64,000 nt of DNA from Moesziomyces globuligerus. Its lineage: Eukaryota; Basidiomycota; Ustilaginomycetes; Ustilaginales; Ustilaginaceae. Shown one piece after another: positions 50,663 to 59,538 of the stretch; position 1 is the first letter of the stretch, and each line of letters begins with the position of its first letter. The position numbers and the translations under genes are program-made. The stretch lies in NCBI GenBank assembly GCA_030849465.1, contig JARVLF010000001.1, positions 62,001 to 126,000 of the forward strand, read 5' to 3'. The notes below the pieces were generated by a model. The model had not been told where the DNA came from, searched no databases, and saw nothing but the letters and a program-made list of their open reading frames with translations.

Positions 50663-51152
50663 GGCAGCGTAGCCATCCTCAGTCTCTTCTGGTCAACCGT
50701 TTCGGCCTAAGCAATAAAGAATGCGCACACAGAGCGTAAGATGGGTTCTGAAGAATGAGTTCAACTGAGACAAATATTACACATAAAAGATTTTACATCT
50801 ATTTAGATTAATAAAAATTCCCGCGTGAGCCTGTCAGCTTGATGGGCCGCGCGTCCTGAAACATTGTTGTACTGTATGCCAAGGCAGGCAGAGATTTCCA
50901 GTCCACGAGGCTTGACTGATTTCAGCATGGATCCAGAACGGTGTGGTTCAAGGGGCGAGGTGGGCACAAGTTTCAGCATCAGGGCTGGCAGTCGGGTCAA
51001 GGAGGATTCCCAGATGTATCACACGGCGGTAAAGGAAGCTCGATCCCTTTAAGAGTATCGACGAGATGATTGCCCACTAGTTGAGGTCCATCAAAACCCA
51101 TTGAAGCTGATACAGAGCGCCGTCCCGAGTGCACCTCGATGCTTGAAGCATC
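50663..51152. other. Intergenic region between convergent secreted-protein genes
   Basis: 490 bases; AT-rich at 50760-50830, consistent with transcript ends of both neighbours. No gene. Confidence 0.45.
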
Positions 51153-51946
51153 TCAGTCTCTGCCAGAAGACGATGCCCGAAAATGACTGAGTTTCCGTAC
51201 AATATCGGTTTGTCCGGCCTTGATCCGGTCAAACTCCTCCAAAAGGCTTGGAGCAGCTTGCCTGAACACGAGCTCGAGATGATGCTTGAACGCTTCCCGT
51301 GGTTCACGGATTCTTGCAGAGAGCGCTTGCTTCCTGTCGGGTGGTAGCTCGGAATACTTGGAATTGAAATCGCCAAACTTCTCTGCTTCGCGCTGACCAG
51401 CAGCTTTCCGTCTAAATAGATCCTCCAAGAAAATTGAAGAACGCTGACGCCAGAACTCAGCCGTGAGCTCGTCATATGTGTGATAGGCTTTCTCTGCAAA
51501 GAGCAGACTGTTTGGTCCAGCATCCTGCTCCTGCACCACGCTAGTCTGTGGCACGACCACTGAGAACACCCTATCGAGTTCCGAAACCTTTTCTTCAAGG
51601 TAGTGCTGGAGCATCATGCGGTAGAAAGCCTGACTTTGGAGCTGCAGGTGAACTGCAAACGGCTGCTCGGGATCGCCCTCGAGATAAGAAAACCGATAAA
51701 GCCTTCGCGCGAGATTCTCAGGCGGCTCGAGATGACCTGGTTCCGAACTGTGAAACATGAGCAAGGCTCGATCGAATTGGGATAGACTCGCAGGAAGGGT
51801 AGGAATCGCGCCCAGAACATCGGCCAGGAAGATGATAAGTATCTGTAAAAAGGAGTCAGAACGTCGTAATGCAGGAGACGCAGGTGCGTTCATTCGTGTC
51901 ACTCGCTTACCTGGACTGCGATCAAGACGAGCGGACCAGGACGCAT
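51153..51946 (-). CDS. Secreted helical protein, two exons (family D)
   Basis: Minus-strand exons 51946-51911 and 51842-51153 give 241 residues. The 12-codon first exon (MRPGPLVLIAVQ) joins ILIIFLADVLGAIPTLP, so the intron splits the signal peptide; the splice is phase 0 with donor GTAAGC and acceptor TACAG. An unspliced start at 51902 would give a hydrophilic N-terminus before the hydrophobic segment, which is less likely. The mature protein is cysteine-free, rich in Arg, Glu, Leu and Phe, and looks entirely helical (AFYRMMLQHYLEEKVSEL, TYDELTAEFWRQRSSIFL, AFKHHLELVFRQAAPSLL). It is unlike families A-C. A TATA-like TATACATA on the minus strand lies near 52041-52050. Function unknown. Confidence 0.78.
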
Positions 51947-52928
51947 GTTTGGTACGGTCTCGCGTTCTAGGCAGGCTTTGTTGAGCCTGTTCAGGGAGTT
52001 GAGGAGAAGTGAACTTCTGCTGTGAGTCTTTCGGTGAAAGTTATGTATATGTGATTGGGGGTCTAAGGATCACAGGTTGACGACAAATGCTGATGAAGCA
52101 GCCACATTTTACTCACCGAGGAAAGACCGGGCAGCCTTCACACCAGTTAGGCTCTTTTCTTTTTCATTTGGGCGTTGGTCAATTTCCTGTGAGAGGCATC
52201 GATGGTCGAATTCCGCTTCGGCCCGGTAGAGCTCGGTCCGACGTGCGCGTATAACCCTAAGTGCGACTGGTTCCGCATTTGGACCTTCCCTAGATCCGAC
52301 ACCGTGACCACAATGGCTCACCGCGACCGAGCCGAGCCACACACTGCGAGCAGCTGTACCGACCGGCAGCAGCAAGTTGTGGGCTTCCGAGCTGCGAGCT
52401 CGCCACCTGAGCACCGAGAAAGCTCGATGCAGACTGAGCTTGTTGCGCGAAGGTCCGCCGTAGATCGGGCATGTGATTGCTTGGGCAGACTCAGGCTATC
52501 ACGGGTCCAAGCCGACGCGACTCTGAGATGGAGGCCAGCTCGAGGTAGACGAGGTAGTCTAGCCTGTACAGACCGTGCATTGTTGACAGTGACTGGCCTC
52601 AGACACTGCTTTCGGATGCGATCCGTCGTGCCCGATGGGCTCAGAGAGTATGCAGGTCACTCTCGGTCTAGTAGGCTTTGACTCGATCTTTCCATCCGGC
52701 CTCTCGAGCAACTTGAGCCCCGATGACATGCTAGAGACTCTGGAGCTGCCTCAGATGCCGAAAGCCCATCTGGTTCTAGAGGTCACAGCGTAGGACGAGT
52801 ACAAATAGCAGGTCTTTGGAGAGGATGCTTACCCTCCCAGATCGTGTGAACAGCACTCTAATACGGCGACGAGCACCTGCGGCCCCAGTGCAAGTAGTTT
52901 CACCTTTTCATATCGCATCGTCCCTATC
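51947..52928. other. Divergent intergenic region inside the effector block
   Basis: 982 bases between two divergent secreted-protein genes. Open frames (for example 52202-52681) have no signal peptide or domain. Confidence 0.45.
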
Positions 52929-53678
52929 ATGTGGCGAGATACCATGAACTTCGTTACTATTGGCCTCCTGGTCGTGGTCGGCGCTTTGTCGTGCCTCGCG
53001 AGTGCTTCTCCAGTCATTTCTGGCCAGCATGGTGACGACTTGCACATGGCGCAGGCATCAGACGTAAACTTAGATCTCTCGATTGGTCTTCCAGGTTCGC
53101 AGAGCCAGACTTCCGGGACTGCTGTGCGCAACGCCGCAAATTCTGCCCCTGTCATGCGAATCGGAAGCGCTGCGTACATGCACCACCCAATCTTTCCACT
53201 TCCTCACGTGAGGCGCGACGTTGTGGAATCGCTTCTTTCACATCGCTTCGGCGTCCGCTCAAACTGGCCAGTTCAAGCCTTGCTTACTCCTGTAGAGCAA
53301 GCGAGCCTTCTCCGGATGGCAACGATGCAAACGCAGTCGCCGCGCGTGACTTGGCTATACGCGGTGGTCGAAGAGCCGCAGTACGACCTCACGTATAAGC
53401 GCCAGCTGTACGTTGCTTCACCGCTTTTGAATCGCGAGTGGAGGTCAGCCTTTGGTATCCCACGCACCCAGGAGAACAATTTTTGGCTCCCGCTTGCGTT
53501 CTACAAGTGCGACCTGGTGCAAGGCCAACGCAATCCGCTCAAGCTAGCCGGGGTCGAGATCATCGATAACCTGGACGAGGTACGAAAGGTCCTGCAAGGA
53601 TGGGAATTTCTTGACCGCCTCGAGGATATAGTCAAGCGGCTGGGCTATGATCTGGGTCACAATATTTTGCACCCGTAG
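52929..53678 (+). CDS. Small secreted protein, effector-like (family A)
   Basis: 249 residues, or 244 from the ATG at 52944. Signal peptide MNFVTIGLLVVVGALSCLAS, cleavage near ASASPVI. About 70 polar residues (Ser, Gln, Asp) precede the globular part, which has DVVESLLSHRFGVRS, the helix LTPVEQASLLRMATMQTQ, the strand RVTWLYAVVEE with a second strand RQLYVASPLLN, then NFWLPLAFYKC, and a C-terminal helical end DEVRKVLQGWEFLDRLEDIV. The phrase VESLLSHRFGVRSNWPV resembles ITHLMAERHGVNNHVPM in the gene at 54286, showing that these two are paralogues. One cysteine. Function unknown. Confidence 0.83.
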   Translation: MWRDTMNFVTIGLLVVVGALSCLASASPVISGQHGDDLHMAQASDVNLDLSIGLPGSQSQTSGTAVRNAANSAPVMRIGSAAYMHHPIFPLPHVRRDVVESLLSHRFGVRSNWPVQALLTPVEQASLLRMATMQTQSPRVTWLYAVVEEPQYDLTYKRQLYVASPLLNREWRSAFGIPRTQENNFWLPLAFYKCDLVQGQRNPLKLAGVEIIDNLDEVRKVLQGWEFLDRLEDIVKRLGYDLGHNILHP

Positions 53679-54285
53679 CTTGCTCTTGATGTGCATCTTC
53701 CGATGTAATATTGCGCCCGCAATCACTGGGCCGCAGATGATGTCGGTTGGAGCTATGCAACAACACGATGCCGGTCCCCATGAGAAAATATCCGTTGACT
53801 GGATGCGGCACATCCCACTTTCTCAGTGATGGAGCTGGATGTTGTCTTGAAGTACGGCTTGCTTCCATGTAAAGCAGGCTATGAACATGGTACCAGTGCA
53901 ACGATCGCTCTTTGAGGCATAGTTGCGAGAAACAGCCGTCAGATCTCGTGGCCACATGTGATGCCACTGCCCTGATCGAGACTGTATCACAGAAGTCACA
54001 ATCGAATTCTTCAGGCTTCATCTTCATCGAAGCACGGATTCGTCATCATTCGGTCTAGCCGGCATGAAGTGGCCCTCGACACCGAGCATCGAGGCCATTG
54101 TTTCCTTTAGCCCGTGACGGTACTTGCTGTGAAGGGATGTCACTGTTGTAGGCAGCAGCTGGCAGCATGGCTCTTCCTCGTCTTTCTCGAATTCCTGGAC
54201 TGGAGGAGGTATAAGTACCGTCTTTACGGCGCCGCTCCTCAGCTGATTCCTCATCTACCAGACTCCACCCCACTCACGCGGCAAC
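53679..54285. other. Intergenic region inside the effector block
   Basis: 607 bases; only the TATA element at 54210 stands out. Confidence 0.45.
54210..54215 (+). promoter_or_regulatory. TATA box
   Basis: TATAAG 76 bases before the ATG at 54286. Confidence 0.55.
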
Positions 54286-54951
54286 ATGTCCAAGCTGAGT
54301 GCCATGACCACTTCGATCGCCCGAGGATTCCTTGTCCTCTTGCTCGTTCTCTCTGTCGACCATGTCGACTCCGTTTCGGCTCTCGCCCTGGGCGGCAATG
54401 GGAATGCCGACGCTCGGTCTCCGATCATCGCTCGGGCCTCCTCCGGAAGCTCCGACTTGCGACGCTACATGGACATCGCAGACGATGCCACGAGTCCCTC
54501 CAACCCAGTCTTCTACCCCGGGACCCGAGTGCCAGAGGATGTCATTACGCACCTGATGGCTGAACGCCATGGCGTCAACAACCATGTGCCCATGGTCATC
54601 ACGCCAGGGTACGAAGGCATCGCCCGTGCAAAGCTCCGAGAATTGCTCTTCCATCCGACAACTCCGGTCTTGGGCATGCAGTACAACGGCGAACAGTACT
54701 TCCTCACCCGGTCTCGCCCTCTTGAAGGGTCATCCTACCCCGCCTGGGGTGACTTCGTTCGCCCAACGGCTCGCATCGATCGAAATGCGATGCATGCTAT
54801 CTTCATCGGGAAGGTCCGCGAAGGGGCGGAGCCAGGTCATGAGTTTGACCTGCTGGCTATTCGCTCTCCCGCTACTCCCGCGGAAAGGCAGACGTTCTTC
54901 GATAGAATGGGCAGAATGCGAAACTACGTTCACTTCACAAACCTTCTGTGA
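54286..54951 (+). CDS. Small secreted protein, effector-like (family A)
   Basis: 221 residues (215 if the ATG at 54304 is used). Signal peptide MTTSIARGFLVLLLVLSVDH, cleavage near VSALALG. No cysteine in the mature part. Family features: DVITHLMAERHGVNNHVPM, the helix IARAKLRELLFHPTTP, the strand VLGMQYNGEQYFLTRSRPL, then MHAIFIGKVREG, and a C-terminal helix FFDRMGRMRNYVHFTN. It is closest to the neighbour at 52929 by the HGVNN / FGVRS segment. Same strand and spacing as neighbours, with its own TATA box. Function unknown. Confidence 0.83.
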   Translation: MSKLSAMTTSIARGFLVLLLVLSVDHVDSVSALALGGNGNADARSPIIARASSGSSDLRRYMDIADDATSPSNPVFYPGTRVPEDVITHLMAERHGVNNHVPMVITPGYEGIARAKLRELLFHPTTPVLGMQYNGEQYFLTRSRPLEGSSYPAWGDFVRPTARIDRNAMHAIFIGKVREGAEPGHEFDLLAIRSPATPAERQTFFDRMGRMRNYVHFTNLL

Positions 54952-56019
54952 CGCAAGTTGCGCAAGCCGTCGACGCAACAGCTTCGCAGCTGCTGTGCAG
55001 CAGATCATCGAGGCAACGCGAACACTGCCAGTCCTCTTTGCTGGCGAAATCAGTCGCTGTTCGATAGGCTGCGGCCTAGTGATAAACAGGCCGGCCTTCC
55101 TTCCACATCCTCACCCACCTACAGGCACTGCATCATCTCCTGCATCGTGATCCATTATCATATCAAGAAATGAACAGATACCTTGCCTACTGATTACCCG
55201 ATCTCTGAGCCCTTCGCACTTGACAAGATACATCATACAAATCGTCTCGAGCTACTGTGGTGTGCTGACTGTCAACCGCAGAGCGCTTTTCTGCCTGGCG
55301 CCGAGCTCTATCCCCCTCAATAGCGATTAGATATCCGTGAAGACTGCGAGATGCGGTGGCGCTTTTTCCCTTGCAAGATGGTACTTGACAGGTGCAGACC
55401 TGCGTCATTTCCGAAGCGAGGTGGGTTCCTACATTTCGACCTCCCCAACCCCCACCCTCCGTTGAACCCACCTTGATCACTTTCTCGTTTACAATCGCCA
55501 CGTTCTCCTGTACAGTACAATGCGACCGTCCGAGCTAGGTAAGCCTCGCTGTCAGTGACTGAGACCTTCGGAGCCTTTGAGCGATTGTGCAAAATTTAGA
55601 GGCTTTTCGAGAGACCCGGAACGGGGCACGTTGTGTAACAATACTCCGTGTAGAGCCCTGCATCTCCTTGAATGACGTCTTTGCTTTGTCTCCGCCAGCA
55701 TCATCTTCAAAGGCTTCGGATTGGGATCAAGCCGGGAGGAGTGGATTGAACGTGCTGAGGAAGAGATCCAACAAGTGGGCTGGGTATGAAGCGGCACAGT
55801 GGGCATGTGATTAAATGCGTCAATGGATACCGTCAGTTTAGGGGGTCTCACTCGTCCTCTTGCATCAAGATCCTGGTATCCGTGCAGCTGGATCGTGACG
55901 AATGTCACTTCTTTTGGTAGGCAGAATGTATAAGATAGCTGCCAGTATGCGTGGTACTGCCCTTCCATGACCTCCCGTTGACCCTTTGTTCTCTTCCTTC
56001 GCAGAGCCACGTCCTCGCC
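54952..56019. other. Intergenic region inside the effector block
   Basis: 1068 bases. A GTACAGTA motif lies near 55509. No signal-peptide frame; a TATA box for the next gene is at 55929. Confidence 0.45.
55929..55934 (+). promoter_or_regulatory. TATA box
   Basis: TATAAG 91 bases before the ATG at 56020. Confidence 0.55.
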
Positions 56020-56697
56020 ATGGCGCACGCAACTTGGAACAACAAAGCTTGGAGAGCGATCGCCTGGCGCCTTCTTGGTATCGCCTTTGTGCTCACCTGC
56101 ATGTTCGGTCAGTCAGCGTGCGAGGTGGACGGCTCTTCTGGCAAAAGTGTGTCGGACGTCACTCCCGGTGCCTCGAGCCAAAACCGAGCAGAAGTTTCAG
56201 GGCCGCTCCGTATCGACCAAGGCGGTTGGTACGACATCGGCATCCGGGACCGCGCGATCGCACGCCGCCTCGAGGAGGAAAGACGGATCGCGGGATTCGA
56301 GACCGGTGGACTGGTTCAGCATAAGATCGGAGCTTTCAGCCCAGGACCAGACGTCCCCGAAGTGCTTCGGAAAGCAAATCAGTACTTCTACGAGCCTGGA
56401 CTCAAGTTCTCGGTTGATCGCCTCACTGCTCGTGAGATGCATCTGATGACACCGGCTCCGGTCAACGCAGAGTGGTACAAGCTGCTGGGCATTCCGTACA
56501 CATCTGCCAACATGCGGAAACCGCCAATGCTGGTGTACAAAGTGATGCCCGACCTCGGCGGTTACCGCTACAAGCTGCTCGGCGTCGAGCGAGTGGCAGA
56601 TGAGGCGGACCCCTTCTTCTTTGCGCGCGGATGGAAGGAGAGTAGGAACGTCATGCCACTGGACGAGATTCTCAAGGTCTTTCAACGAGTACACTGA
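56020..56697 (+). CDS. Small secreted protein, effector-like (family A)
   Basis: 225 residues. Signal peptide: basic start MAHATWNNKAWRAIAWR then LLGIAFVLTCMFGQSAC; the mature part begins around EVDGSSG and has no cysteine. Visible elements are a charged helix (DRAIARRLEEERRIAGFE), VPEVLRKANQYFYEPGLKFS, the helix LTAREMHLMTPAPVNAEW comparable to LTPVEQASLLRMATMQTQ in the 52929 product, the strand MLVYKVMPDLG, YRYKLLGVERV and a C-terminal helix MPLDEILKVFQRVH. The start is placed downstream of the TATA box at 55929; an earlier in-frame ATG at 55951 lies only 17 bases after it and is unlikely. Last gene of the effector block. Confidence 0.82.
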   Translation: MAHATWNNKAWRAIAWRLLGIAFVLTCMFGQSACEVDGSSGKSVSDVTPGASSQNRAEVSGPLRIDQGGWYDIGIRDRAIARRLEEERRIAGFETGGLVQHKIGAFSPGPDVPEVLRKANQYFYEPGLKFSVDRLTAREMHLMTPAPVNAEWYKLLGIPYTSANMRKPPMLVYKVMPDLGGYRYKLLGVERVADEADPFFFARGWKESRNVMPLDEILKVFQRVH

Positions 56698-57409
56698 ACC
56701 ATCTTTGCACGAGATCGATGCACATTCGCACTATTCCAACTTCTCTCGTGGCGCAAGTCCAAGTCATCGAGCCGCTCCTGCGCATCATACTCGCTCCTCA
56801 GCGCAAATGTTGGTGGCCACTCGGCTTCCGTCTGTACCTCTTTCGCCTGGTCCATTGCGCTTGCCTGGCCTCCCAGGAACGATTGAATGTGACCTGGAAC
56901 GGCGTTCTGATCGTATCACACGCCGACTTACTATTAGCAGTGTGTGGTCAGACGCATCTTGATGAGGCGCGACGATTCGTCATGACCAGAGTGCCTCCTG
57001 CGCTGTCCAAGCGGGAGGCTTCCTAGAGCATATGGTGGCAGCGGCTGAGGAGAGCTTGTGAGGCTAGCTGCTTTCTACCGCGCGATAGGCGCACGGCTGG
57101 GGGGCACGCGTGTTGCGTGGGCGTGGGCGTGCGGGTGTGCATGTGTGGGTGTTGATCTCCCGAGCCGAGCGGTGCGAAACTCGGATTTTGCATCGGGCGG
57201 CGCGTGAGCAGTCGCATCCGACGCGTCGTGGCACTTGGGCGCGAATCGAATCGGGATCGAGGGGTCTCTGCGCTTGCGCCCAAGTGCTTTGCGCCTCAGC
57301 TGGCCGAGAGCTTCTTGAAACGCGCTTGGATCACGATCCCCAAGTCACTAACACCATCGCCCTTGCGCACCCTGTAGAGCTCATCCCATCCAGCTCATAC
57401 ATCACCGTC
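56698..57409. promoter_or_regulatory. Beta-tubulin promoter region, right border of the effector block
   Basis: 712 bases. Base composition returns to GC-rich near 57020, where a GT/GGC-rich stretch (57100-57155) begins. This marks the right edge of the accessory block. Confidence 0.45.
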
Positions 57410-59120
57410 ATGCGCGAGCTCATCACGTGAGTACGCCCGCGCTTCTCGATCGGCAATCATTGCTGCGGATTGCATTCTCCCGCCCTTGATACTGACACCT
57501 TGATGCGTTTTCCAATCGCTACAGTTTCGCCTGTGGTCAGGCAGGTAACCAGATCTCATCTGCCTTCTGGCAGTGCATCCTCAACGAGCACGGACTTGAC
57601 GGCGACGGCGTAAGTGCAGCATGTTCCTAGCACGAGCGCAGCTAAGAACGTGGAGAACGCGCATCACTGACATGCTTGCTCCTCTCGAATATCACAGCGT
57701 TACGTCGGAACCAATGAGGACGAGCAACTCGCCAAAGTAGGCGTCTTCTTCGAGCCCTCCGGCCAGGAGGGCAAGTTTGTCCCTCGGTAGGTGCCGAACA
57801 GCACACCTTCATGTGGCCGAATCGCCACAATCGCGACCTGAAAGAAGTGCTGACCTTGTCCTTGCTCGTATGATTCTCTGTGCTTGCGCAATCTGCAGTT
57901 CGATCCAGGTCGACCTTGAGCCCGGTACCATGGACACGATCCGCTCGGGACCCCTCGGCAAGCTTTTCCGACCGGACAACTACATCAACGGCGAGTCCGG
58001 TGCGGGCAACAACTTCTCCAAGGGCTACTACACCGAGGGCGCCGAGCTGATGGACCAGGTGCTCGATGTGGCACGAAAGGAGGCCGAGAAGACCGACATG
58101 CTGCAGGGCTTCCAGCTGGTCCACTCGCTCGGAGGTGGTACGGGCTCGGGTCTGGGCACCAACCTGCTGACCAAGCTCCGAGAGGAGTTCCCGGACCGCA
58201 TGCTGGCCACGTGGTCGGTTCTGCCGTCGCCCAAGGTGTCGGACACGGTGGTGGAGCCGTACAATGCGACGCTCAGTTTCCACCAGCTCGTCGAGAATTC
58301 GGACATGACGTTCTGCCTTGACAACGAGGCGCTGTACGACATCTGCCAGCGCACGCTGCGCACCAAGAACCCGACCTACTCGGACCTCAACTCGATCATC
58401 TCGTTTGCCATGAGCGGATGCTCGACCACGCTGCGTTTCCCCGGTCAGCTCAACTCGGATCTGCGCAAGATGGGTGTCAACCTGGTGCCGTTCCCGCGTC
58501 TGCACTTTTTCACCACCGGGTTTGCGCCGTTGGTGGCGCCGGGTAGCAAGGCGTACCAGTCGCTCAAGACGTCGGAGCTGATTGCGCAGGGTTACGATCC
58601 GAAGAACATCATGGCTGCGATTGATCCTCGACACGGAAAGTATCTGACGGTGGCGGCGATTTTCCGGGGCAACGTCAATGCGCGCGATGTGGAAAACGAG
58701 ATGTACAACCTGCGTCAGAAGAATCCGGCTGGATTCGTCGAGTGGATTCCCAACAACGTGCTTACGTCGTTGTGCGATATTGCTCCTCCGCAGCTCAAGA
58801 TGTCGGCGACGTTTATTGCCAATACGACTTCGATCCAGGAGCTCTTCAAGCGTACGCACGACCAGTTCAGCTTGATGTTCCGTCGCAAGGCTTTCTTGCA
58901 TTGGTACACCGGCGAAGGAATGGACGAGATGGAATTCACAGAGGCCGAATCCAACCTCATGGACCTCATCGCCGAATACCAGCAGTACGAATCCGCAGGC
59001 ATCGACGAAGCCGTCGATGACGAACTCTACGAACACGAATACCAAGACGAAATCGTCGACGACCAACACGATCAGCAGTACGCCGCCGAAGACTCCGTCC
59101 AGTACGCAGACGAACAATGA
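57410..59120 (+). CDS. Divergent beta-tubulin, four exons
   Basis: Exons 57410-57426, 57525-57609, 57698-57786 and 57899-59120 give 470 residues. All three introns have GTGAGT, GTAAGT or GTAGGT donors and CAG acceptors and keep frame. Beta identity is shown by [27 protein letters not shown] (GTP loop), [54 protein letters not shown] and the acidic Tyr/Gln-rich tail. Many otherwise invariant positions differ: the N-terminus reads [20 protein letters not shown] instead of the usual MREI-H-x-GQCGNQIG, and the 'ENSDETFC' motif reads ENSDMTFC, with Met200 where benzimidazole-sensitive tubulins have Glu198. The tail is about 20 residues longer than usual. It may be a second, specialised isotype rather than the main one. 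Confidence 0.92.
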
Positions 59121-59538
59121 TCCTCCTCCTTCCCCCCCTCACGCTGTGTTACCCTTCTTTCCCCCCCCCCCCCCCCCCCTTCCTCGTCCTTACAAAAATT
59201 TCGGCGTCTCCCTCGATTCCAATCACCGCCCCCGGTTGGCAATGCGAATATGCTCCTCTGAAACTGCCCCCGACTTGAACAAGAGCCGCTTTTGAAGACA
59301 TGGTCTCCAACGCTTTGGACACGGATTCGAAATGAAGCTCTACATGCGAGGTGAAACAAGGGGACTAGATACCGAGGCTATGTACCCAGCGAGACTTTCA
59401 AGTCTGAGGGGTAGAAAGGGCGGATAATGCAGAGTGAAAGCAGGGAACAGATGCGCCTGGACGCCGAACAACCAGTAGGCGGCGCCAGGCAATGATGCGA
59501 ATGATTGAATGCGAGAGAAGGCTGATCGGACCGCGGAA
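59121..59538. other. Convergent intergenic region beta-tubulin / MscS
   Basis: 418 bases, including a poly-C tract; 3' ends of both genes. Confidence 0.5.
59161..59179. repeat. Poly-C homopolymer
   Basis: About 19 consecutive C residues just after the beta-tubulin stop, preceded by further short C runs. Length may be inexact because homopolymers are hard to sequence. Confidence 0.8.

Noticed and set aside
57642..59117. 491-residue minus-strand frame over beta-tubulin
   Set aside because: Antisense shadow; tubulin on the other strand is conserved throughout.
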